Assembly: GCA_001599715.1 (NCBI GenBank)
Contig: BCHU01000005.1
Coordinates: 1,534,902 to 1,598,901 of the forward strand
Reading direction: 5' to 3'
DNA: 64,000 nt
Origin: Phaeotremella fagi
Taxonomy: Eukaryota > Basidiomycota > Tremellomycetes > Tremellales > Phaeotremellaceae
Positions 22,410-34,722 of this stretch are shown here, in pieces (positions within the stretch are counted from its first letter, which is position 1; each line of letters starts with the position of its first letter). A program made the position numbers and the translations under genes. The notes under the pieces are model-generated. The model saw only the letters and a program-made list of their open reading frames with translations. It was not told the origin of the DNA and searched no databases.

Positions 22410-25400
22410 ATGGCAGAACCACCACAAAAGAAGTTTAGGGTAAGTCCAGTCTGCGATGTATCATGTCAGTTAACAAGTAATTGACCCCATCTCCAGTATA
22501 CCACCTTCACTCAGCAAATCAATAATATATCTGTGGATGTTGGGAAGACAAAAGGTTTAACTTGGGAGAAAGAAGAATTCGGTGATGACGCTGATCAGAC
22601 AGTAAGCATTGAAATCGAAGCTGGAACTGACAGATTTTAGAACACCCCTTTCAATGCTACTCTCGCCAAACTAGCTCTTCTAGATCTCACCATTCCCTAC
22701 CAGACACTTCAGAAGGCGCTGATACCCCTGACAACAAGTCTTCCTATTACCTTACACAATCTCGAATCCATCACCAAGCTCTTCACTTCTTTTTACTCAA
22801 ATCTAAAAGATGGCCATGATCACCTCAACTCAGGTCTCGGATCGGCCGTCGAACTTCATCAATCTCTGTTCGAAACTTGTCTTGGAGAAACTTTACTCTA
22901 TGTTCCTACCACCATACACCATCTGCTACGGGTTGGAGCTTTAAAGTCGTTGGATCCTAAATTTGTGGAGAAGACTTATTCGACTGTTTCTCTAGTCTTA
23001 AGAGCTATCGCCGCTACTTTATTGAAACCCGAGTCTCAAAGCGTACTATCTTTAACTTGGGCAGAAGTCGCTCCGTATCTACCATCAAAGAATAACAAAA
23101 AATATGTTCGAAAATGTGTCGCAGATGCTTGGGTTGGTGTTGTTCGCAAAGCGAGGGGGGATGGGCTTGAAAGGCTCACGACAGTCATGCTGGAAGGAAA
23201 TAATGAAGGTTCAGAAGCAGTTTGGGCCAACAGTTTGAAAGGAACACCGCACAATCTTCACTCTAGAGCTCTCCCGATTTTCAACATCCTGTTGGATCGA
23301 CTTGTAGTCCAAGATAGCCAACTTCCAACCTTCATCCTATTTTCAACAGCCTTAGTTCATCATTGCTCTTCGTCAACAATCACTCCACTGGTCGAAGCTG
23401 TGCTCGTGCGACTTCACATTACTGCACCTAGTGAACCATCTTCATCCAAGCATCCAAACAGTCTTCCGCCTACGTCCTTACTTATTCTATTGTCGACGTT
23501 CCTGTTCATTCGAAAAGGGAAGAGATTTCCCAGACCACTTCTTAAACCCACAATGTTGAAGCTTGGTGAACTAACCAGTCTCCTATCGGCATCAGAGGAT
23601 AGTAAATTATGGACACGATCACTTGTTACATGTATAGTGGCTGCACTTCAGGCAGGTGAACTTGCAGAATGGTTGAGCCCAGGAGTTGGGCTGATTGAGA
23701 AGCTCTGGGATCGCTTGGTACGTTGTGTTGTCGATTACTCTGACTTTTACTGACCTCTACTGTTCAGGATGCATCAGAGTCATATGCTTTCGTTAGCAGC
23801 TTGATATCATTGAAATGGCCAGGTGTCGAACAATTCCTTTTATCTCATTTCGCAAAGACAGCTATTCCCAATTTAACATCAGATCCTTTACCAACTTTGA
23901 TCTTACTCAACAAGCTTGCCACCGCAGGATACCTCTCGGGAGGACTCTCTAATGTTCAAGGTGGTCGATGGAGAGAATCGTTGATTTCCCAATTGGGTGA
24001 TATGTTGGAGAGTTACGCTAAAAAACCACCTGTCGAAGTGGAAGACTGCAGGATCCTGGGTCAGCTGTTACGCCTCATTCCCTCGCTGGCCGTTGAACGG
24101 TTCAGTGCTCCATTGATTACTCTTATTAGACATTCTGTCAGTAAAGCAGAGAACATGGGAGAAACTTTGGAAGAAAATTGGAAATCAGAATGCTGGAATG
24201 ATTCTCATCGTTTGGCGGTACTGTTGGACACCGTAGAGCGCATTGTACAAAAAGAAGACTCAGATACCAACAAAACTCTTCAGGTTGAATTACCATCAGT
24301 GATGGAAGGAATTTTGAAAGCTTGGTCTTGGAATCGAGAGATCTTGATGTCCGTGTCATACTTCGTGGAGAGGTGGAAAGACGATCTTGGGTATGTTGAT
24401 CTATCGAAGAAAACTGACATTAGATTCTCAATCGATGTTCTACAGTTGTTGAAGGACAATTTGATGTCTGCAGATTCATCTCTACGCCTTTCATCTTTGA
24501 AGATATTGGAGTCCAATAGCAGTAGTAACCAGGTTGTTCAAAGCCTTTGGACTGGTTGTTTGGAGGTAGAGCAAGCAGAGATGTCCTTAAGGAATGTTAG
24601 GGATCGGACGACATCGATCGCGAAGCTTAGCAGGGCGGTTTCAACTCTATCGGATCCGGATAATCATCAAGATATTTTGGAAGCAGTTATCTCCTATCTT
24701 GTTGCTCAGTTCAAGGTTAACTTCAGACCCGTCTATCCTGAAACTGTAATAGCTTTATCTGGTCTCGTTGGTAGATACTCAGAAACCATCTGGTCCATCG
24801 TTTGGACGGAATTACAAAAGACGAACTCAGCCGAAGTCATCTCTGCTGTCGATCTGGGTTTTGTCAATCCTGGCTGGGCACTTGCATCGAAACCTGCTGT
24901 CAGGGAGTCTCATGATGCAGAAGATGAAAAGAGTTTTGTCTGTCCAAATTTGGATAAAGGTAGAAATGCTGTCACAAAAGCTTGGGGTCAATCGAACGAT
25001 GGCTCGTTGCTGGATATCGATGAAATTGAAGTAAGTCCACCAAAATGCTTGACCGAAGTAAAGTTGACATATGTGATCAGTCCCAGATCTCTCAAGACCG
25101 ACTGGACATTCTCAACTACGAAACCCAACTTCTAGCGGCACTCACTGCAGTTCCAGCAATCGCCGAAAAACACTCTCGAGCTCTCATTCCAGTGTTCTTG
25201 CTTGTGGCTCAACAATCGGAAACCGAACAGGAAGGAGATAGACAGGCACACCTGTCAACTCGACAACTTCAACAACGAACATGTTCGTATCTCGAATTGA
25301 TGGCAAAGTTTGTAAACCCCAAAGCAGCTTATCGAACCGAAGAACTTCACACTCTATATCTCAGCATTTTGTCTAAAGGAGAACCTAAACTCCAAGGTCT

Positions 25401-28400
25401 CGCTTTGAAATGTCTCTTAACGTATAAGTCTCCCAAACTCGTACCATATGAAGATAATCTCAAAACCCTCTTGGACGAATCGAAATTCAGAGACGAGTTA
25501 GCCCACTTCAGTCTGGGGGTTATGAGCGAAGATATAGATCCCCAACATCGAGATGAGGTGGTCCCAATCACTATCAGACTATTATACGGTATCATCACAT
25601 CCCGACGTGGGCGAAGTAGTTCATCGCAGGGAACTGCCGCGAGAAAGCAGGCAGTTTTGACTGCTTTGACAAGCTGTAGTTCCTTGGAACTTGGCAGTCT
25701 GGTCGATCTGATGTTGGAACCTTTTGGTGAAATTAGCGGTTCAGAGTTCAAAATCTCTGATCGACCCGGTCTTGTTCCGGGACGACAACAACTCGGTTTC
25801 CTTTCACTCCTAAACGATGTCCTTAGATATCTAGGTCCCCAAACCACTGAGCATTGGCCAAGACTTATCTCAACGACGATCAGCTTGGTTCACCATGCTC
25901 AGCAACGTCTTGGTGGAGATATCACTGAGGAAGAAGAAGGGGACGAGGAAATCGACGAAAAAGGTGCCGCTCCATTACGCACAATCCGATCAATGGGTAT
26001 CAAACGTCTGGTCCAATTCCTTCGTTCACCGGTCGATTTCAAATTTGACGAGTATTTGCCTACTATGTTTACTTCCATCATTTCACCTCGAATCGATAAA
26101 TTAGACAGTGAAAATACTCAAGCTCCGTCGGGAACACTAGAGTTGATCGCTGCATTAGCGTCCTCTCCTTTCAGAGCGTTCAATCTAAACCGATACGATA
26201 CGAGAATTTTACCTCAAACATTTGCTTGTATGGTGGCAGTCAAGGTCAAGCCTGCCGTTATCGGAAAAGTCTTTGATATAGTAGACTCTCTTCTTGGGGA
26301 TGATGAGACTGCTACATCACCAACATCTATTGCTTCGACAGTACTCATGCCAAACATTCACCCTCTTCTGAATAACATCATTGGTCTGGTTCGTCAATTG
26401 ACACAATCAGCAAACGAAGATCTTATGCGTCGACTTTTATCAATTTTGTCATGCTTGTCAGCTATTGTCACAGACGGTCAACAAGCTCAGCAACTTGCTT
26501 CTCTCTTGGGTCCAATGCTTCGACAACCTGGTAAACAAATGCCTGAAAAGGCGAAAACCAATATCCTCCAAACCCTTCAACGTCTTTACAAGATTTCTCC
26601 AGATTTTGCCGATCCTTCAACGGATTTCTTTAATCATAATTATCAATTGATCTCAAATCTGTTCCAAACTTTATATCAACCTTCCACGAGAAGAGCTTTA
26701 TCAGGTGTTCTGCAGGCTTTTGCAGATGTCGATGTCACTCTTCAGTCGTCTATCTCATTAGTCATTGATATCAACGCTTATGGGGTTCGACGGGTTGAGG
26801 AACCTGATTTTGATCGTCGATTAGATGCTTTCGCTAAGATCAACGATGCTGAAATTGTTGATCTCCCCGCGACTGTCAGACAATGGTCGCCCCTCCTTAG
26901 AAGTGTTTTGTTTTTCATCCAAGAACCCGAAGAATTGTCGATTCGATCAAACGCCTCATCGGTTCTCCAAAGATTCATTTCCTTAGTCGGCGCCTCCAAG
27001 GAAGGCGAGTATTTCGATGCTCTCCTTCACATCATCATGCCAGGTCTCCGAAGAGGTTTGGGATCGAAACTTGAACTGGTAAGAAACGAGGTCTTACTGG
27101 TCATATCTTATGCCGTCAAAACTTGTACTGGAGTTGAACCTTTGGTTGAACTGCGACCTCTTCTAGCGGACGGTGATGATGAAGCCAACTTCTTCAGCAA
27201 CATTTGCCACATACAGGTTCATCGACGAGCTCGAGCTATCAGACGTCTCAGAGATATCTGCGCAGAAAACGTTATCAGAGAAGCGACATTATCTACTGTT
27301 TTCCTTCCTGTCCTAGAACACATCATTTCAGGCGCTACGGATATCACGGATCATCATTTGGTGAATGAAGCTATATTGGCTGTCGGAGCACTCGCTGGAT
27401 GTTTACGATGGTCCAAGTACAACGCTTTAATCATGCGTTACCTCAAACTAGGAACTCCTCGATCAGCGTCTCAGAAATTCTACATTCGAGTTGTTTCTGC
27501 AATCATCGACAACTTCCACTTCGACCTTAGCAAACAAGAAGTTGTGACGATTGATCCTGAGGATGATGTATCTGATAACGAAGAAGAAAACGGTGTTCCT
27601 CAAACCGGACCAACGATAGAGCGTATCACGGATATGGTATTGAATCGACTTTTACCTGCTTTATCTAAACTGGTTTCTCAGAACGGTGAAACTGAAGATC
27701 ACATTCGAGTTCCACTTGCCCTTGGTGTTGTGAAACTCGCCTCCGCTCTTCCTACCGAATCATCTACCACAGAAGTCACGCGTGTTCTCACCACGGTCAG
27801 TCAAATCCTACGAAGTAAAGATCAAGATACTCGAGATGTTGCTCGTGAAACCATCTGTAAAATCGCAGTATATCTAGGTCCAGAATGGCTCCTCACTGTC
27901 CTTAAAGAATTACGTGGAGCACTTCAACGAGGTCCTCAAAAGCAGGTACTCGCCGTGACGACACATGCGATATTGGTCATGGCCACATCAGAGGACGCTG
28001 AAAGATTTGGTGATCTCGATGCTGCGGTTGAAGATGCCGCTCAAATTTCTGCAGAGGTCATCTGGGGTGAATCAGGAAAAGATGTCGTATCCGAAGGATT
28101 CAAAACCAAAATGAGAGAAGTCCGTGGAGCCAGCTCAAGAGGTCTCGATACTTTCCAATTAATCTCTCGTCTCGCCACTCCTGCAAAGATTGGAGCTATA
28201 CTCACACCACTCAGAGAGATCATGCATGTCTCTCAAGCTGTAAAGACAATGCAACAAGTTGACGAAACAATGGGAAGAATCGCTCTTGGTCTCAACGCAA
28301 ACCCTAGATTGGGGGCAAACGATCTCCTCACCTTATGTTTCTCATTGGTCAGTGGAAATACAATGTACCTGAAACCAAAAAGAAAAGCTCCAAAAGCTAC

Positions 28401-30680
28401 CGAGGCTGCTGATAGTTTCCGAGTTCAAATGAAGAGGGATAGAAAGGTTGAAGAGGATGTTTATCACTTGAACGCCCACAAATTTGTTGCGTTTGGTTTG
28501 GAATTGTTCGTGACTGCGTTCCGTCGAGGGAAATTCGATTTCGAGAATATAGACATCTTGTCTCGACTTGGACCACTGGTTAATGCTATTGGTAACACAC
28601 TTTATTCACCTGCATCGGTTGTTCTCATTGTCGGTCTCAAGGCATCTGCTGCGATCGCAAGGTGTCCATTGCCTCAAGTCAACGACGCTCTTCCAGTTCT
28701 CGTCACCAATATTCTCAAAATCATCAAGAACGCTGGTGGTACTGCTGAATCTGAAGTCGCTCAAACCGCTTTGAAGACATTATCGGTTATCCTTCGGGAT
28801 TGCAAAGCGTCTCAGTTGACAGAAACACAACTGAAATATGTCTTACAAGTCATCAGTCCTGACCTTGAGGATTACGAACGTCAAAGTGCCATCTTCACGG
28901 TTTTGAGGGCGATTGTTGCTCGTCGATTCGTCGTACCAGAAATATACGATCTAATGGATAGAGTTTCTTCAATAATGGTCACAAGTCAATCTACACATGT
29001 TCAAGAGCTCTGTCGAGGTGTTCTCATGCAATTCCTCCTCGACTATCCCCAAGGTTCAGGTCGGTTAAAGGCTCAAATGACCTTCTTGGCAAGAAATCTG
29101 GATTACGTTTTCGAAAGTGGTCGAGTCTCAGTAATGGAGCTTCTTTCATCGATCTTTGCGAAGTTTTCGGACGAACTTTTGGTCGAATACGCTGATCTCT
29201 TCTTTGTTGCTTTGGTAGCTGTGATTGCTAATGACGAAACGGAGAAATGTCGCGCCATGGCTGGTGCTCTAATTCAACAACTGTTCGAGCGTTTGGATGA
29301 TGACCAACAAAGAAAGTTCAAAGAGATCCTTTCGACTTGGATCACCCTCCGTGTCCAAAACCAATCTTTGGCCAATGCTTCCCTTTCAGTGATTGGTATC
29401 CTCGCCGAATCAAACATCGAACTGCTCACGGATATCCTACCTCTGATCACAGAAATTATCGAAGAGAGTGCCGAAAGATTGGAGACAGCGGAATCTGAAG
29501 AAGATTCCACAGATCTCGAACATGGAACACCACACCAAGCCCTTGCTATTGCTTCTAAAGCAGCTCGATCATTACCTACATCCCTACAAATTCTCCCCTG
29601 GAACAGCATTGTATCGCATCTCCTCTTCCCCCACGATTGGGTAAGAGGTGCTGCAGCCAGAACTCTGGTGGCAAGTTTCACCGCTAGGTCACCGGATACG
29701 ATTACGACTTTGGGAGACCAGACACTTCTGGATATCGCAAGGAAGAGTTGTATTTTGTTGAAGGGAAATCAGACTGTCGATGGTACACATGTCGTGGTTG
29801 ATACCAAGTTAGCAGACGAAGTCATCAAATTACTTTGGAACATATCAAAATATTGGGCTGTGAGTGCTCATTCCTTTTGTAATCGACCCACTGACATATC
29901 TCTCAGGGCTCGGAAGTGGCTTCTGGTCATGATGCTGCAGAGGAGGAAGGAGATGATGATGATGACGAAAGTGCTGAAGGGGAGCAAAACGACAGACCAC
30001 TGTCTTGGTTAATGTCAAGATTGTCTTTCCTTGCAAGATATCTTATCATCAACCGACCCCCGACTCATGAAAGCTTCACATCAGGCGTAAGTCATGTTCA
30101 TTATCATTATGTATCGCTGAGTACTAACTTGGATCTAGGAGAAATGGGTTGGACCAATCATGTCAATTCTCAGGTTCTTTGCGGGAATATATGAACATCT
30201 AAACGACCAACAATCCAAACATTTCCTCATCCATGTATTGAGTCCGATCTACCGTGTACTCGATGAAGGAGGGGAATTCGCTTCATCAGATAAATCTGAC
30301 GTGGAAGAGTTGCGTCAATTAGCAACTGAAGTGAGAGATTTCATTCAAGCTAAAGTTGGTGTCACGGAGTTTTCACAAACTTGGGAGAATCTGCGAAAGA
30401 AGACTAGTCAGAAAAGAGCAGGTAGAAGGGATGTCAGGAATCGCATGGTAAGTTTGGTCTTTGTAAGGCCTGAAACGATAACTGATAGTATCACAGGCTG
30501 TGGCTGATCCTCAAGCATGGGCTGATAGAAAGGGTAAACGGATGACAATGAAGAAAGATTCCAAGAAAAGGAAGACCAAGGCGTTTGCGTGAGTTTGTTC
30601 GCTATTGCTTCGACACCACCACTGACAACAACATTAGGGATGCAAAGCACAGAGAACGTCCAACGAAAAGAAGGGGATGA
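22410..30680 (+). CDS. UTP20: UTP20, giant HEAT-repeat SSU processome factor
   Basis: ATG 22410 (MAEPPQKKFR) with a 30-nt first exon; stop TGA ends at 30680 after a basic Lys/Arg-rich tail (KRKTKAF, KHRERPTKRRG) suited to nucleolar targeting. Most of the protein lies in one huge exon (about 25.0-29.86 kb). It is an alpha-helical, HEAT/ARM-like repeat protein of roughly 2,600 residues, the size of Utp20/DRIM. Family-typical stretches include KAAYRTEELHTLYLSILSKG, EPKLQGLALKCLLTYKSPKL, KFVAFGLELFVTAFRRGKFD and GSGRLKAQMTFLARNLDYVF. Utp20 associates with U3 snoRNP and is needed for 18S rRNA maturation. An acidic Asp/Glu-rich segment near 29.93 kb precedes the tail. Convergent with the RBM gene, 85 bp apart. 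Confidence 0.93.
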
Positions 30681-30765
30681 GTGAAAGCAGAAAGAAGGAA
30701 TTTGTGAATATAATCTTACTATCAACATAATGATACCATGCATGTACAAAAGGGTATATAATTAA

Positions 30766-33700
30766 TTACTTGGCTGAAGGAGGTGTCTGTGATGAAGATT
30801 CATACCTTTCCTTCGCCTGTTTTTGTCAGCCAAAAGCCATTGCACAAGATACTGAACACCGATCAACATTACTTACAAGATCCAAACCTCTCGCTCTAAA
30901 TCCACCTGGACCCGAGTAAGCACCTGCCTCTACACCTTTCGCAGCACCTAAACCAGCTCTTGATTCAAACTGCTGCGCAATGACAGGTGCTACCCTGCCA
31001 TCGCCTTCCTTACCCAATCCCGTCCCTGCTTTCCATCCCAATTTGGACAACATCTTGTTTCCAACATTGTTCTCGTCTTGACCAGGTTCGAGAGCTGGAA
31101 GAGGTCGGGGCGCTGGAGCTGCGGGTCCATCGTATTTTCGTTTTTGAGAGGCTGGGATATCTTCTGGTAGAGGAATAAGCGATTGATTGAAAACTTCACG
31201 TCGTTCTGCCGCTCGATCTCTGTACTTGGGTTCTTCGGTCATTGGGACGACTGCTGCTTTTCGACGTCGACCTGCTTCACAAACGGAAGTATCCAATAGA
31301 TTAGTCTATAATTTTAAAGAAATTCAAAAAGAGAAATGTTCATATCGTTTTAAGAGAATTTAAAAATCCGTCCATCAAGAGCATGATGATTATTTGAAGA
31401 GTTGACGTGTTAAAAGATGTAGATTTGATGTTTTGAAGTATTTTGGGGTAAGAAGATAAAATAAATAATGTCAGTCTCAAAATCTTGTTAAACCCACAAC
31501 AGAGATGGGTAAGGGAAATTAAGCGAGCCTTGTGAAGATCCGATTGGGCAACATGTTTTCTCAGCACTTCCTCGGTTTTGAATTGTCGTTGGCAGAGGAG
31601 ACAGGCAACTTTACCTGTCGCTGCCAGCGTCGACAGGTCGGTGTAGTCAAATCCAGGTCCAGATTCCGTAGAGTTTGATGAAGATGATGAAGCGACCTGT
31701 AAGTAATGAAGTGATTGATCGTCAATAAACATATCCTGATAACAAGAAGCTAGATCAAAGTTACTGGTTGCGATGTCACCGTTGGACCGGGACGCTTAAC
31801 CCCAATTGCCGTGTTGGCCTGTGACATTCCAGGTGGCGGAGCGTTTAGATCTGGTTCAACAGGAGTTGCCAATTCCACTTGTTTCGTATTCCATTTGTTG
31901 ATGTTTTTCGCGATCTGAGACGTAGAAAGAAAAGTGAGTAAATCTGCAAACAGAAACATATTGGCCGCAGCCGCATTTTCTTCACCTTCCGACTACTGGA
32001 CATTGGCGGAATAATCCTTATTCCTTTAGCTAGAGGATCGAGTCAGATATTGACACAGAAGGGTATACGACAAAACTCACTTCTAGATAATAACACGCTA
32101 TCTTTCCCAACAAGATCGGTCTCCTCGTCGTCACCACCAAGAACATTCTTTGAACTGATTGGGATGATGGCGTCTTCTTCCTTTTTCTTCGATTTTCCCG
32201 TTCCAGTTTTGATTGAGACAAACCCGGTAGTATTGATATTGATTCCTCCAGTAGGTAGGGGTGATACGTTGTCATCTGAAACGGTTGTGATTCCAGCTGG
32301 ACGAGGAACTGGTCCTGCAAGTGAGCCTAAAAACACTCGAAGCTTGATGTCGATGCTGATTGTACCATCCTCGGGTATTGGAGTGGAATTCTTAGGTATG
32401 GTCTCAATTGCACCAGCTTGTTGATGCCAGTAGGCACACCAGTGACCATCTTTCTGGTCAATAGTATCACTTCCTATCCCACCTTTGCGAGAACTTTGCA
32501 ACATGAATTCACCACCCAAAGGTCCTGCTGGTATGGGTAAGAAAGAACCTGGATTCGCGAAGGACGCGGCGATTGGCATCTGGGCGATGATGAAGCCTTG
32601 AGGTTGGTGAACAGGAGATAACAAATGGGGAAGGAGGGCAGTGGCCAACTAACCAGAAGGTTAACATTCGTAGAACTCGTATCAGAAAATCCACGTACCT
32701 CAGATGAGACTAATTCAGCAAAAGCGAAACCCCATGAGTCTTTCGAGAAACGATCAACGATCAAAGCAATACGACAGATCGCACTCTCCGCTTCTCTCTC
32801 TTGTCCAACTTTCCCAACAACCCTAGCAATCTCTTCGCTCAATCGTCTAATAACCGTATTGACAGAAGTTTCTTGAGCTAGACCACGCAGTAACAGAACC
32901 CTTTTACCACCTCCAGGTGGACCGATATCGCGCGTTCCGTCGTGTCCTGGACGAGTGTACTGTACATCTTCCTCAGAGTAACCGTAGCGTTCTGCTGGAG
33001 GTCCACGATTGTGATGTTCATTACCAGTGAAGTCGATCTTAACCTTTTTCGGTACCGAATGAGAATATAATGCTGGCATCAAAACAGCTGGAAAGCTAAC
33101 AAAAGGTCAGTCACACTTGGAAAAGGACTGTGTTGAATACGTCTGAACATACTTGTTATTGATGAATTCTTCAGCGCCTTCAATAGAAGTGAATTTCGCG
33201 AAACCAAAAAACTTTGATGCGCCAGTCACCTTATCACGAATGATTTTTGCTGAATCGATCGAGGCATCGTGTTCCGTTTTTAGATATCCAATCAACTAAT
33301 GAGAAATCGGTTAATAATGATCTAAGAATGTTGTTAAATCTCACTCACCTCGACTTCAGTCAACTCTGGATCCAATCCGAGAAATATAACTTCCTGAGAG
33401 GGATCAGAAGGAGGTTTTTGACCTCTCTTGTTTCTATCATTTCCAGATGGGTGCTGGTCATATTGATCATCCTAGATATGGGCTCAGGGGATATCCAATT
33501 ATTCAAAGAAAATCACTTACGGGGTACTGCTCAATATCTCTACCTCTTTCCCATTGAGGTTCATTCCTTAGTGGAGGAGGTCTTCTCCTATCATTTTCGT
33601 ATAAATCTTCTTTATCCATTGCCATTCCACCAATACGAGGTTGCGGCCTCTCTTCGAACCGTTCACTACGCCCATATCTCATACCTTCCGCCCTCTCATC

Positions 33701-33943
33701 TCTTTGACGAGGAGGAGGGGGATAATCTTCATCTCTGTGAAATCTTTGACGGTCTGAAGGGTAGTCTCGTGGAGGGGGAGAATATCTTGAAGGACGATCA
33801 TCGTACCGATCTCGAGGGGGTGGTGGGTAATCGTTGATATATCTTCTGAGCGGTGGTGGCGGAGGTGAACGGGAGCGAGGTCTTGAGGGTGAATAACCTC
33901 TTTGTCGATAATCCGGCGATCTTGATCGTGGTCTGAAGGACAT
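30766..33943 (-). CDS. RBM5/RBM10-like splicing factor (RRM, C2H2, G-patch)
   Basis: Start ATG at 33943, stop at 30766 (YESSSQTPPSAK). An N-terminal Arg/Ser/Pro/Asp-rich tail (MSFRPRSRSPDYRQRGYSPS) leads into a first RRM: QEVIFLGLDPELTEVE, then DSAKIIRDKVTGASKFFGFA. A second RRM-like region starts with KRVLLLRGLAQETSVNTVIR. A charged middle follows (KSKKKEEDA), then a C2H2 finger of the RBM5/6/10 type (CLLCQRQFKTEEVLRKHVAQ, SDLH) and a G-patch (NKMLSKLGWKAGTGLGKEGD). The order RRM-RRM-C2H2-G-patch matches RBM5/RBM10, which act in early spliceosome assembly and 3' splice-site choice; the OCRE domain is not evident. Nuclear. Its role here is inferred from architecture. Divergent to NDUFB4. Confidence 0.88.
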
Positions 33944-34191
33944 TTTTGTTCATGGAAAGTAAATTGAATAGATAAAAGAAGAGAGTTAAACGTTGAATTT
34001 GAAACTAAACCCAACAACGTTGGACACAAAGGTGTGGAGAGACAAGAGTGCCACGTCAAGATAACGCCGTGAATCACCGATTGCAGGTGTTGTTCCTTGT
34101 ACCATACATCTCTCTGTCTCTCTCTCTTTCTCTCATAACTTTCTTTCTTACACCAACTCAGCTCTCTCCTTGTTCATCAACTTAATACAAA

Positions 34192-34663
34192 ATGGCAGGT
34201 GGTGGTCATCATGGTAGGTTTATTTCCCAGGATTGATCAATTTCATACTAATATCCACCTTAGAACCCGTTAGAGTAGGTCGAATACCATCGTGTACTTC
34301 TATGCTAACCCATTATTCAGTTCGATCCAGCTATTGAAAGATGGAGTCATATGGTATGCATCCAGATTATATACGACTGAATTAAGGATTCCAATCTGAC
34401 GAAAGTTATAGAGAGAGAACGTCTACAAAACCTTCAAATTTACACCCACGGCCACGAGACATGTTGTAACGTGGGGTCTGCTATTCCCAGCAGCCATCGC
34501 TGCTGTTGCATGGACATATGATGTGGGTTCAAACTCTTGTCTTCTCTCAATACCTTTTCCTGTTTACTGACTACAGCAGAACAAATTCGATTGGGCAGGG
34601 AAATTACAAGGTCAAAGTTTATTAACGAAAGCTCCTCCAGCTCCAGTCGTCGAAGAAGAATAG
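34192..34663 (+). CDS. NDUFB4-like complex I subunit (B15)
   Basis: Five exons encode 87 residues: 34192-34213, an 11-nt microexon 34264-34274, 34321-34353, 34412-34522 and 34577-34663. The conserved core is DPAIERWSHMRENVYKTFKF then TPTATRHVVTWGLLFPAAIA, with one membrane helix (about residues 42-58), as in fungal NADH:ubiquinone oxidoreductase B15/NDUFB4 subunits. It is an accessory subunit of the membrane arm in the mitochondrial inner membrane. The first 11 codons (MAGGGHHEPVR) are split by the microexon. The last intron ends in CAGCAG, so the final exon could also begin at 34580, losing one Gln. Convergent with the TAPT1 gene (59 bp). Confidence 0.87.
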
Positions 34664-34722
34664 TTTAGAAGTTGTCATCAAATCATGTATAATCAATATA
34701 GCATTACAAAAGAACAAAATCA

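Noticed and set aside
25347..25847. 166-aa antisense frame inside UTP20
   Set aside because: Shadow of the strongly supported UTP20 coding sequence.
32050..32424. 124-aa plus-strand frame inside the RBM5/10-like gene
   Set aside because: Antisense shadow of coding exons of the minus-strand splicing factor.
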